Below are positions 1 to 8,085 of a stretch of DNA of 37,213 nucleotides, one piece after another (position 1 is the stretch's first letter; each line of letters starts with the position of its first letter). The position numbers and the translations under genes are program-made. The notes under the pieces are model-generated. The model did no database searches and was not told the DNA's origin. It worked only from the letters and a program-made list of their open reading frames with translations. Source of the stretch: Candidatus Omnitrophota bacterium (GTDB lineage: Bacteria; Omnitrophota; Gorgyraeia; Duberdicusellales; 4484-171); contig JAAEQW010000274.1 in the NCBI GenBank assembly GCA_024231025.1, positions 65,615-102,827 on the forward strand. Direction: 5' to 3'.

Positions 1-365
1 GCGGCAAAAGTAAGAATAAATTTTGCTTTATATTTTTTTACAAAATCAACGATTGCTTCGGAAAATTCTTCAGCATGTTCTAGTGGTGGCTGGGCCTCTC
101 CCAAAAATAAAATAATATCAGGAAATTTCTTCCCTTTTACATAGTAAAAAAATCCTGCCGGAACCGACGGCAAACTTACAACGCCTTTTTCTACAGTAAC
201 CGCTGCCGGTTTAAAAAAATGCCCGGCTTCCAATTTAGCAAACATTTTAAAGCCCATGACTTCTCTTAAGAAAAGCGCACAACGGTAAGCCACCTCGCCC
301 ATTCCCGGCCAAACAGCAATGAAAATAGGGTTTTTTAACTTTGGGGTATTTACTTCTTTTATCAT
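1..365 (-). CDS. PAC2-family protein, partial (C-terminus off the left edge)
   Basis: An open frame starts at the ATG at 365-363 and runs leftward without a stop to the window edge, so only the first ~121 residues are present. The visible protein begins MIKEVNTPKLKNPIFIAVWP and continues with a GMGEVAY segment and then LEAGHFFKP. This resembles the N-terminal half of the PAC2 family (proteasome-assembly-chaperone-like fold; bacterial members have no settled function). A later segment, PDIILFLGEAQPP, fits the same fold. It lies 45 bp downstream of rarA in the same direction and could be cotranscribed with it. No catalytic residue can be named. The family call is from sequence pattern only. Confidence 0.65.
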   Translation of the reverse strand, partial: MIKEVNTPKLKNPIFIAVWPGMGEVAYRCALFLREVMGFKMFAKLEAGHFFKPAAVTVEKGVVSLPSVPAGFFYYVKGKKFPDIILFLGEAQPPLEHAEEFSEAIVDFVKKYKAKFILTFA

Positions 366-410
366 AGTAATTACTCTACCATATTTAGCAAAAAGAGCAA
401 GCGAGGCTTT

Positions 411-1655
411 TTAAGGTCTCTTTTTGTGCAAATCATCCAAAAACCGCTTGATTTTAGCTTCTTCTCCAGATTCGGTAGGAAAATAATATCTGTTCTTCGC
501 CCCATAATCCTGAACCACATGACCACCAAAGCTATGCGGATATTTATAATTTTTCGCATGAGTCTTAATATGTGCCGGAACTTCTTGCGTCTGTTCATTC
601 TCTACATCGTCCTTAGCCGCCTTTATCGCCGCATAAGAAGCATTTGATTTAGGTGATGTTGCCAAGTACACAACGGTTTGAGCCAAAATTAGCTCGGCTT
701 CGGGAAGGCCAATAAATTCAACTGCCTTAAAACAGTTGGTCGCAAGCACTAAAGCAAAAGGGTTGGCATTGCCGATATCCTCAGATGCTAAAATTGTAAA
801 TCTTCGAGCAATGAAGCGGGGGTCCTCCCCACCCTTAAGCATTTTCGCCAACCAGTAAAGAGAACTGTCAACATCGCTACCACGAATTGACTTTATAAGC
901 GCCGATGCGGTATCGTAATGGTATTGATCTCCTGCGTCATAAAAAATATTTTTCTGAATGCTCTCTTTAGCAACTTCTAAATCAAAAATAATTTTCCCTT
1001 CTTGGGGCAAAGTGCTGCACGCGCCTATCTCAAGAGCAGTAAGTGCACTTCTTGCGTCACCCGCACTGCAAACGACAATATGTTCTAAAGCTTTATTAGT
1101 AATTGAAATCTGCATTTTTCCTAATCCACGCTCCTTATCCTGAAGTGCTTTTTTTAAAATAAAAATGATATCCTCTTGAGTTAATGGTTTAAATTCAGCG
1201 GTTATTGAGCGCGAAATTAACGAAGGAATTAAGGAATAAAACGGATTATGGATTGTTGCGCCAACCAAAACAATGTTTCCTCCTTCGGTGTCGGGAACAA
1301 GCGCTTCTTGTTGTGATTTATTAAATTTATGGATTTCGTCAATAAAAAGAATTGTCCGCCGGCCGGTTTGTTTTAATTTAATTTTGGCTTTTTCGATGGC
1401 CTTTCTTACTACCGCAACCGAAGAAAAGGCAGCATTCAAATGATCAATATCAGCGTCCAATTCTTTTGCAACGATGAAACCCATTGTGGTTTTACCGCAA
1501 CCAGCCGCACCCCAAAAAATTAAGGAGGATATTTTTTTGGAGATAAAAGCACGTTGTAGCAAGCGCCCTTGCCCAAGGATGTGTTTTTGCCCAACAAATT
1601 CAGCAAGAAAACATGGACGCATCCGCACCGCCAAGGGGGTATTTTTCTTAACCAT
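411..1655 (-). CDS. rarA: Replication-associated recombination protein A (RarA/MgsA), AAA+ ATPase
   Basis: A clamp-loader-like AAA+ ATPase of the RarA/MgsA/WRNIP1 family that acts at stalled replication forks. With the start at 1655 it is 414 aa, close to the usual ~430-440. Walker A is GAAGCGKT (residues ~49-56). Walker B is ILFIDEIH (~102-109), followed by KFNKSQQ where RarA usually has RFNK. The sensor-1 region reads GATIHNPFY, and a C-terminal helical tetramerisation region ends near the HGWHV-like segment HSFGGHVVQDYG. The frame stays open to 1814, but the added 53 residues are basic and unlike the family; the conserved region begins directly after MVKKNTPLAVRMRP, so I prefer 1655. An intermediate ATG at ~1721 cannot be excluded. 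Divergent from the giant gene on the plus strand. Confidence 0.9.
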   Translation of the reverse strand: MVKKNTPLAVRMRPCFLAEFVGQKHILGQGRLLQRAFISKKISSLIFWGAAGCGKTTMGFIVAKELDADIDHLNAAFSSVAVVRKAIEKAKIKLKQTGRRTILFIDEIHKFNKSQQEALVPDTEGGNIVLVGATIHNPFYSLIPSLISRSITAEFKPLTQEDIIFILKKALQDKERGLGKMQISITNKALEHIVVCSAGDARSALTALEIGACSTLPQEGKIIFDLEVAKESIQKNIFYDAGDQYHYDTASALIKSIRGSDVDSSLYWLAKMLKGGEDPRFIARRFTILASEDIGNANPFALVLATNCFKAVEFIGLPEAELILAQTVVYLATSPKSNASYAAIKAAKDDVENEQTQEVPAHIKTHAKNYKYPHSFGGHVVQDYGAKNRYYFPTESGEEAKIKRFLDDLHKKRP

Positions 1656-1807
1656 ATGAAAGATTTTAGTATAATTGCCAATATTTTCAAGTTTTTTTAT
1701 AAACTCCCTTGACTTCATTACAAAAATATGTTTTACTCTAGTGAAACGGATTGAAAACGCTTTCATTCTGGTTGTTCTTTCGATTGCAAAATTAGATGTT
1801 TTGAGGG

Positions 1808-1835
1808 GAGGCATTACTATTTAGGTAATGCCCTC
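1808..1835. repeat. Imperfect inverted repeat between divergent rarA and giant gene
   Basis: GGCATTAC at 1810-1817 pairs with GTAATGCC at 1825-1832 around a 7-nt loop, with two more pairs possible past one bulged base. It sits between two divergent start regions, so it could be an operator or a leader hairpin. It is not followed by a proper T-run on either strand. I found no convincing -10/-35 pair for the plus-strand gene here. Confidence 0.35.
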
Positions 1836-1875
1836 TTTAATTATAGGGAAGTTAGTTTAAGCAAAGGAGAGAAAA

Positions 1876-4800
1876 ATGTTTAAGAAAAAGAATCGTTTCG
1901 AGACAATCGCATTAGGTTTAGCACTGTGTATTGTGATGGTTTTAACAACCTTGGTAGCCAGCAACACTTCTTCGCCGAAGGTATCCGCCAAATTATTCGC
2001 CACCGCTGAGGCAGCGATTTACGGATTGCCCAAGCCGACACAATTGGTCCCTACATCAAAAACCCACTCTTATCCCGTACTGAGGGGAATAAAAATCGAT
2101 CCCAATGACCCCTTCAAATGGGAATTTATTCTTGATAGTGAAGATGTTGAGAGAATTGACCGAACAGAAATTGATCGATTGATTAATTATTTTCTGGCCG
2201 CCTTAACTATTCCTGAAGAAGATTTATGGGTTAATTTATCTCCTCACGAAGAAAATCGTATAGTTTCGGACAAGCTTGCTCAAACTGACTTAGGAAAAGA
2301 TCTATTGAGCCAAGATTATATTCTAAAACAACTATCGTCTTCATTAACCTATCCGGAAACTAAAATTGGAAAAGCTTATTGGAAGAGATTACACGAAGAA
2401 GTTTATAAGCTTGCCGGAACAACCAGTATCCCATTGAATACCTTTAATAAGGTGTGGGTCGTTCCGCAAAGCGCACAAGTGCATGAAAAAGGCAACATCG
2501 CATTCATTGCCGACGCCAAACTAAAAGTTATGCACGAGGAAGACTTTTTTGCTCTTCGCCAAGCTCAGGATTCTACAATGCAGCATAATCAGGTCCGGGG
2601 CCAGAGACTAGAAACCAAAAACCAATCTAAAGAAATTGCTCAATTAGCTGCACAGGTTATGAGCGAAACTGTGATTCCGGAAATTGAACAAGATATTAAC
2701 TACGGTGAAAATTTCGCAAAATTACGTCAAATTTACCACTCTTTTATTCTTTCAGTGTGGTTTAAACAGAAGTTGCAAAATTCCATCTTTCAATATTACA
2801 TTGATCAAGAAAAAACTGAGGGAATCGACTTAGCAGATAAAGATGTAAAAGAAAAAATCTATAACCTCTATGTTGAAGCTTACAAAAAGGGCGTTTACAA
2901 CTATGTCAAAAAAGATCAAGCCTCCAACGGAAAAAACATAATGCGTAAATATTACTCTGGGGGTCAGGAGCTAAAAAGCAAAACTCCTGCCGGAGACGAT
3001 CTTGTTGTTCCAACAACAGAAACTACTGCTTCAATGGCAAATATAATGACGACCAACGCCCAAGGTAATTTGGTTTACGTTGCCGGTCAAGCTAGAGACG
3101 TAGATACCGTCGTTCAACCCCCAATCCCAGGATTGGAAGTAGGCGACACAATAGCGCTTGGTACATATTCTGCCGAGCCACCAACCAAAGAGCAATTTAA
3201 AATAATGTTCAAAACAGCTTTGGCGTCTAGCAACACCAATCGTCTGATTATTGATCTTGCACAATGGTATGGGATTCAAGGAGTGGCTGGCGAAGCACTT
3301 GATGAATTGGAAAAAGAGGAAGGGATAACCCGTGACCAATTTGTTTTCATCTCAAAGGTTCAACCGGATCATTTAAGAAAAGACGAGGTTATTGCCGCAT
3401 GCACAAAAACCCTCGAAGATCTTAAAATTAAGAAGCTTAAATCATTCATGATCCATTGGCCAAGCGTTCTCTTTGCAGCAAAAGATGGAAGCGAAGTAAT
3501 TCCCTTAGAAGAAACAATGGCGGCGTTAAATTATCTCTATGAAGAAGGACTGATTGAATCCATCGGATTTAGTAATTTTCCGGTACAATTAATGGAAAAA
3601 GCAATGGCTCTAACTACCGCACCGGTTACGGCTCAATTTGAGTTTCACCCTCTCTTTACTCCAAAACGTTTGCGTGCCTTTTGTAAAAAACGCAATATCC
3701 CAGTAATGGGCTATGGAATAACTGCAGGGCAAACTAAAGCGCTTCAAGATAAATTAATTGCTCACCCGGTTATTCGTGAAATCGCCGACAAGCATCACGT
3801 AGAGCCACTCGAGGTAGTGATACGCTGGTCAACCCAACACGAAGTAATCCCAGTTTTTATTTCAAAAAAACCCGAACGCATCAAAAAAAATATGGACGTC
3901 TTCGGTTTTACTTTAGATAGTAACGATATGGCAGGACTCGATAGAATTAATCAATGGAGATCGGGCATGCCTAGACACACTCTACAATTGCCTCCTGAAA
4001 TTGCTACCTTTTTAAGCATTGATCAAGCAGGATTAGACACATTGCATATGCCATTAGATGATCATGCTGCACTTAAGGAAATAATTGTAACTGCTTTAAG
4101 GTATCGCGTTACTGATCGTTTAATTGTTAATCTCCATAAAGATAAAGCACATAAGGCAATTGGCACAATCATTGCCGAACTAGAAGCAGAAACAGAGAAT
4201 GAAGAAGATCCAGAAGATAGAATAACCCGAGACGCTTTCTTTTTAATTTCCAACAGTGCGCCCCGGCAGTTATTAACTAAAGAAGTCGTCGCTGCGCTTT
4301 GTGAAAACGCCCGCAAAAATCTCAATGTCAAAAACCTTGAGGTATTGATGCTCCACTGGTCGCAGGAACAACTTCATAAAGTAACTCGCGAGGGGCCTAA
4401 GTCCTTCGACGAAACTATAAAAGCACTGGCTGAGCTTTATGACCAAGGCTTGATCCAAGCAATTGGACTTGATGGCTTCCCGCCAGATTTAATTAGACGA
4501 ATCAGAAAACAAACCAAGGCGCCAATCGTGGCTCAACTTGGGCATAACGCTTTCTATAGGAACGACCATTTACTTGATTACTATAAACAAACTAATATTC
4601 CAGTAATCGGTTGGGCTGAATCACCAGAACAACGCAGAAACTATGCCTCTGATTTAAAAAGAACTTCTGCGAACGAAGTTGCAGCGAAGCATGGGGTATC
4701 CCCACTTAAGATAGCAACCCGTTGGGAAGCTCACGACGATGTAACCCCGCTTTTTAGTCCGGCGGATAGCGCCAGCGTTGAAGGAACAATGAACTCGTTT

Positions 4801-5769
4801 GGTTTTGAGTTGGACGTTTTTGACATAATGGAAATAGAAAAATGCAACAAAGACACGTCGCGCATTGGCGGCGCATCGTCTACCTGGCCGGGTAAGGGCG
4901 AAAATCGCATTATACGTTTACAAGCACCAAGCACACAAGATAGCCCAACCCGTCAGGAGTTTCGCGTGACAATGCGCAAACGGTTTAACCAAAAATATGC
5001 CCAATCGACCGCTACCGCTACCGCACCAGAAGTTATTGAAGATTCCTTATGGCCAAAAGGCCTTAATGGCGATCACCTTGTTTTAGATCCCAATAATCCT
5101 AAATCAGTGGTTCTTATTCTGATTAAAGAGTTTAAGGACGATCCCAAACAAGCAGAAAAACAACTCGAGACAACTTTTGAAGAAACCAAAGAATTAAGCA
5201 TTCAGGTTCTAACCAAACCCGAAAACATAGCTTTAAATACTTGGCTTGGTGAAAGTGAGATTTCTGTTCACCGCCAGGTACAGTTGGAAAAAATAAAGCG
5301 GCCAGAGCTCTTCTGGAGTGATCACCCCGACGAAAGAAAGCAAAGTCTCCTTTATCTGCAAGTTCACAACCTTGAAGAAATGGAGGCCCTTGCCGCTAAA
5401 GGTGATTCAGACGCAATCGCAACACTGACCGAATTAAAAAAGGAAATTAACCGAGCAGATTACGACTCGCAAGCAGCAGAACATTTTAATACAGATGAAA
5501 AAGGCCGCGACCACTGGCAAACTTACCAAAACAACCGCGACGATTATCAAGATGTTGTCAGAGATGCTGTCGGAGGTATTGCTTTAACTGGGGATAGCTT
5601 TGATTTTGATGCAACCGCCGGCACCTTTAGTGCGGTTTCGTTTGAAGAAATTCGAGCGGCACGCAACGGCCGCGGCTTGGTTTATGAGGTTTTCGAAATT
5701 AAAGATAAGATTGATTTTGAAAGCTTTTTAAAAGAAAACAAACAAGAGCTATCTTCTTTGGCAGAGTAA
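1876..5769 (+). CDS. Giant secreted protein: lineage-type N-domain plus two aldo/keto-reductase-like domains
   Basis: 1297 aa with a clear ribosome site (AAAGGAG) 6 nt before the ATG. Residues 1-46 are a signal peptide (KKKNR, hydrophobic core, VSA or AEA cleavage candidates). Residues ~50-363 form a domain shared with the 1393-aa protein at the other end of the window (DLWVNLSPHE, LKQLSSSLTYPE, KGVYNYVKKD, YYSGG). Residues ~422-690 are an aldo/keto reductase (AKR) TIM barrel with D460, Y465, K494 and H527, spaced 5, 29 and 33 residues apart exactly as in the AKR tetrad D50/Y55/K84/H117. The cofactor segment keeps S663 and R668 but has Ile for the usual Lys. Residues ~725-990 are a second AKR copy in which the tetrad reads N752, K757, N793 and H827, so it is probably inactive. 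The last ~250 residues are mostly helical and unrecognised. An active NADPH enzyme outside the cytoplasm would be odd, so a binding or structural role is possible. Confidence 0.88.
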   Translation: MFKKKNRFETIALGLALCIVMVLTTLVASNTSSPKVSAKLFATAEAAIYGLPKPTQLVPTSKTHSYPVLRGIKIDPNDPFKWEFILDSEDVERIDRTEIDRLINYFLAALTIPEEDLWVNLSPHEENRIVSDKLAQTDLGKDLLSQDYILKQLSSSLTYPETKIGKAYWKRLHEEVYKLAGTTSIPLNTFNKVWVVPQSAQVHEKGNIAFIADAKLKVMHEEDFFALRQAQDSTMQHNQVRGQRLETKNQSKEIAQLAAQVMSETVIPEIEQDINYGENFAKLRQIYHSFILSVWFKQKLQNSIFQYYIDQEKTEGIDLADKDVKEKIYNLYVEAYKKGVYNYVKKDQASNGKNIMRKYYSGGQELKSKTPAGDDLVVPTTETTASMANIMTTNAQGNLVYVAGQARDVDTVVQPPIPGLEVGDTIALGTYSAEPPTKEQFKIMFKTALASSNTNRLIIDLAQWYGIQGVAGEALDELEKEEGITRDQFVFISKVQPDHLRKDEVIAACTKTLEDLKIKKLKSFMIHWPSVLFAAKDGSEVIPLEETMAALNYLYEEGLIESIGFSNFPVQLMEKAMALTTAPVTAQFEFHPLFTPKRLRAFCKKRNIPVMGYGITAGQTKALQDKLIAHPVIREIADKHHVEPLEVVIRWSTQHEVIPVFISKKPERIKKNMDVFGFTLDSNDMAGLDRINQWRSGMPRHTLQLPPEIATFLSIDQAGLDTLHMPLDDHAALKEIIVTALRYRVTDRLIVNLHKDKAHKAIGTIIAELEAETENEEDPEDRITRDAFFLISNSAPRQLLTKEVVAALCENARKNLNVKNLEVLMLHWSQEQLHKVTREGPKSFDETIKALAELYDQGLIQAIGLDGFPPDLIRRIRKQTKAPIVAQLGHNAFYRNDHLLDYYKQTNIPVIGWAESPEQRRNYASDLKRTSANEVAAKHGVSPLKIATRWEAHDDVTPLFSPADSASVEGTMNSFGFELDVFDIMEIEKCNKDTSRIGGASSTWPGKGENRIIRLQAPSTQDSPTRQEFRVTMRKRFNQKYAQSTATATAPEVIEDSLWPKGLNGDHLVLDPNNPKSVVLILIKEFKDDPKQAEKQLETTFEETKELSIQVLTKPENIALNTWLGESEISVHRQVQLEKIKRPELFWSDHPDERKQSLLYLQVHNLEEMEALAAKGDSDAIATLTELKKEINRADYDSQAAEHFNTDEKGRDHWQTYQNNRDDYQDVVRDAVGGIALTGDSFDFDATAGTFSAVSFEEIRAARNGRGLVYEVFEIKDKIDFESFLKENKQELSSLAE
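2551..2631 (+). repeat. Intergenic-type repeat material inside the giant gene
   Basis: In frame within codons ~226-252. The first part (TTCGCCAAGCTCAGGA) resembles a palindromic element dispersed in many genomes, and the second (2604-2631) is a degenerate period-7 array (GAGACTA, GAAACCA, AAAACCA). It encodes RQAQD and RLETKNQ, low-complexity residues that interrupt the shared N-domain just after its LKVMHEED segment. The other giant protein has a different repeat insertion at the equivalent place. Confidence 0.5.
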
Positions 5770-5786
5770 AATAGAAATCAAACATT

Positions 5787-5819
5787 AAAACAGCCCCGAA
5801 ATTTCGGGGCTGTTTTTTT
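5787..5819. terminator. Bidirectional intrinsic terminator after the giant gene
   Basis: A perfect 22-nt palindrome CAGCCCCGAAATTTCGGGGCTG (stem halves 5791-5801 and 5802-5812) with AAAA on its left and TTTTTTT on its right. It begins 21 bp after the stop of the plus-strand giant gene and is a strong rho-independent terminator for it. On the minus strand it reads into TTTTAATG, so it can also back up termination of the small RNA that ends at about 5838. Confidence 0.88.
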
Positions 5820-5837
5820 ATAAACTGCTTTCTCAAC

Positions 5838-6005
5838 AAAAAACCCTGCCATAAGTCCGTAATCAGGTTGCCGCATATAGTCCATTTCTCATACAAGGCG
5901 GGCACCGCATCCAATTCGCCATAGCGAAAGGAAATTAAGCGCCCATAGACATATATTGGCTATAGCGTTTTTACCTGTCTACGTGACAAGCAGGGTTTTT
6001 ATTTC
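5838..6005 (-). ncRNA. Structured small RNA, 6S RNA-like (SsrS candidate)
   Basis: No protein fits this stretch, but the minus strand folds into one long rod closed by an 11-bp helix (5990-6000 with 5839-5849, GCAGGG/CCCTGC core). Further helices follow in nested order: CAGGU 5977-5973 with ACCUG 5868-5864; GUCUAU 5950-5945 with AUGGAC 5885-5880; GGGCGC 5944-5939 with GUGCCC 5905-5900; and UUCGC/GCGAA closing a UAUG tetraloop at 5923-5920. A consensus sigma70 promoter lies just upstream and the 3' end runs into TTTTTT, so it is an independent ~168-nt transcript. The only gene beyond it is convergent, which argues against a riboswitch. Size, closing stem, internal asymmetric loops and apical hairpin are those of 6S RNA, which binds sigma70 RNA polymerase. 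The family name is an inference, since 6S sequence is poorly conserved. Confidence 0.55.
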
Positions 6006-6011
6006 ACCCTT

Positions 6012-6040
6012 ATTATAACATTTACTTTTTTTGTTTTCAA
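6012..6040 (-). promoter_or_regulatory. Sigma70 promoter of the 6S-like RNA
   Basis: Read on the minus strand: TTGAAA (6040-6035), a 17-bp spacer and a perfect TATAAT (6017-6012). The predicted start is near 6005, a few bases before the closing helix of the RNA. It lies between the pheT stop at 6082 and the RNA, so the RNA need not be processed from the phe operon. Confidence 0.75.
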
Positions 6041-6081
6041 GCAAAGCACTCGACTTTTGATATTTTAAAGGATTAGAGAGG

Positions 6082-8085
6082 TTATCTTAAAAAAACGCCT
6101 TCTTTTTGGGATAAGCTTTTGCGTATTTCATTGTGGAGAGAATCAACTTCGGCTGAAGTTAAGGTCTGCGTTTTCGACTGATAAAAAACCCTCACCGTAA
6201 AGGCAGTTTGTTCTTTTGGCAAGTCTTTGCCTCTATAGCGGTCAACAATTTCTAACCCGGCAAAAAAGACGCCAGCCTTTTTTTCAACTATCTTTTCAAT
6301 TGCCTGAAATTTACAGCTTCTCTCCATTGCAACACTTATATCTCGAGAGGTTGCTGGATACAAGCTAAACTCTTTGTATTTTTTGATATTTTTCAACTCT
6401 GCCAAAGCCTCTACTCTTAGTTGGGCGAAGAATATGTCTGTTTTCAAATCGAAACTTTGGGCACAAGAGCTATCAAGTTTACCTAGAAAGCCTATTGATT
6501 TAGACCCTGCAAGAATTTCTAAGGCATTTGTAAAATTATTCTCTTTTTTATCTACTAGAACTACTTTTCCAATATTCAAAGATCGCAAAAACTCTTCAAT
6601 CAACCCTTTTAAATGGAAAAAGCTCTCTCCCGCTACTCCTAAACTTATAACGGTTTCTTCGGAAAAGCCTATTTTAGTTTTGTTGTAGATATTTGCTATC
6701 TCAAATAACTGCAAATCTTTTTGCCCGCGGTTTGTATTATGCCGTAATGCCCCAAGCATTCCCAAAAGCAAGGTTGGACGCATGCTGTCTTCCTGTTTGC
6801 GCATTGGGTTAAGAAGACCAACTAAATTCTGACACCCCATAGCCCCTAACTGCTCGCTTCCCTCAATACTAAAGGTTACTATCTCTCTCAAGCCTAAAAC
6901 TGCCAAACTCTTACCTAACTTTTTCTTAAAATCATACGCATCGGCCCCGACAACCAACCCTGACCCATCTTTTTCGCGCTGATCCAACAAAAATGGCAAT
7001 TTAGGTTGTATTTTATCGTAACCATAGATGCGAGCGATCTCTTCGTAAAGATCTACTTCGCGAAGAAGATCAAAACGAAAATCGCAAGGAGAAACTGACA
7101 GTTTATCTTTTGACACCTCTTTTAATGTACAGCCAAGATTGCTAAGAATTTTCTTTACCTTTTGCTTAGATATCTCTTCACCTAAGTAAAAATTAAGCTT
7201 GGAAATCTCTAGCGTGATTTTTCTCTGTTTAGATGCCGGCTTGATACCTGCCTCAATGTAAGAAGCATTACCACCTTTGGCTAGTTCCTTTATTAACTGC
7301 GCACTTTCAGCGGAAGCATATTCCAAGCAATCAGCACTCACTCTTCGCTCAAAGCGATAAGACGACTCAGTATCAACACAGGCCTCTCTACGTGAGCGCC
7401 GGGTTACAGTTGGCGAAAAGATTGCTGCCTCAAGAAAAATATTTTTTGTGTTTTCGTCAACTTCAGTATTTTTGCCGCCAATTACTCCAGCTAAAGCAAT
7501 TACCTTTTTACTATCGGCAATAACTAAGTTCTCACCGGTTAGAATTCTCTCCTTTTCATCGATTCCAAGAAACTTCTCGCCCTTCTTTGCTCTTCGTATG
7601 TAGATATCTCCTTCAATTTTATCTTCATCAAAGGCATGCAAGGGATTGCCCCATTTAAGCATGCAGTAATTTGTAATATCCACAATATTATTTATTGAGT
7701 TTATTCCGCAGTTTTGCACTCTTGATTTTAACCAGGCAGGAGAAGCAGTTGGTTTTACACCCCTAACTGTTCTTCCCACATAGAAAGGACAATCTTCCTT
7801 GTTCTCAATAATTATTTTACGTTTTTTCTCAATAGGTTTTTTATCTACTTTTAGATATTTTACTTTTAGTTTTTTATCTGTGCTTGCCCCAATCTCTCGC
7901 GCCACGCCTAAAACCGAGAGCCAATCATAACGATTGGTCGTAATCTCAATATCCAGAGCCCAGTCGTCACCAATTTTCTCTAAATGTTCAACCTCCATCC
8001 CTGCCATAGTAAGGGTGGTGGCTAATTCTTTAGCTGGCACCTTTAACTCTAAAAATTCTTTTATAAAATTTAAACTAAATCTCAT
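6082..8085 (-). CDS. pheT: Phenylalanine--tRNA ligase beta subunit, short form without the tRNA-binding OB domain
   Basis: Beta subunit of the (alpha-beta)2 PheRS that charges tRNA-Phe in the cytoplasm. 667 aa against about 800 in most bacteria. The N-terminus (MRFSLNFIKEFLEL, TMAGMEVE) jumps at residue ~40 directly to DIEITTNRYDWLSVLGVARE, so the ~110-residue EMAP-like OB domain normally inserted here is absent. The B3/B4 editing region (CMLKWGNPLHAFD), the B5 domain (~290-360), the catalytic-like core and a C-terminal FDX-ACB anticodon-binding domain (SLYPATSRDISVA) are intact. The start overlaps the pheS stop as ATGA, so the two are translationally coupled. Confidence 0.95.
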   Translation of the reverse strand: MRFSLNFIKEFLELKVPAKELATTLTMAGMEVEHLEKIGDDWALDIEITTNRYDWLSVLGVAREIGASTDKKLKVKYLKVDKKPIEKKRKIIIENKEDCPFYVGRTVRGVKPTASPAWLKSRVQNCGINSINNIVDITNYCMLKWGNPLHAFDEDKIEGDIYIRRAKKGEKFLGIDEKERILTGENLVIADSKKVIALAGVIGGKNTEVDENTKNIFLEAAIFSPTVTRRSRREACVDTESSYRFERRVSADCLEYASAESAQLIKELAKGGNASYIEAGIKPASKQRKITLEISKLNFYLGEEISKQKVKKILSNLGCTLKEVSKDKLSVSPCDFRFDLLREVDLYEEIARIYGYDKIQPKLPFLLDQREKDGSGLVVGADAYDFKKKLGKSLAVLGLREIVTFSIEGSEQLGAMGCQNLVGLLNPMRKQEDSMRPTLLLGMLGALRHNTNRGQKDLQLFEIANIYNKTKIGFSEETVISLGVAGESFFHLKGLIEEFLRSLNIGKVVLVDKKENNFTNALEILAGSKSIGFLGKLDSSCAQSFDLKTDIFFAQLRVEALAELKNIKKYKEFSLYPATSRDISVAMERSCKFQAIEKIVEKKAGVFFAGLEIVDRYRGKDLPKEQTAFTVRVFYQSKTQTLTSAEVDSLHNEIRKSLSQKEGVFLR

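Noticed and set aside
366..410. Terminator between rarA and the PAC2 gene
   Set aside because: A GC-poor imperfect hairpin with a T-run is possible, but the stem is too weak to call.
1656..1814. N-terminal extension of RarA by 53 residues
   Set aside because: The added residues are basic, unlike RarA, and lie in the divergent promoter region; the conserved core begins after the ATG at 1655.
5821..6011. Riboswitch for the giant gene or pheT
   Set aside because: The structured RNA is downstream of both and read toward a convergent gene, so it precedes no coding region.
6374..6688. Plus-strand open frame of 104 codons opposite pheT
   Set aside because: It is the antisense shadow of a conserved gene and has no ribosome site or recognisable domain. 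The same holds for plus-strand frames opposite the 1393-aa gene (for example 34918-35337).
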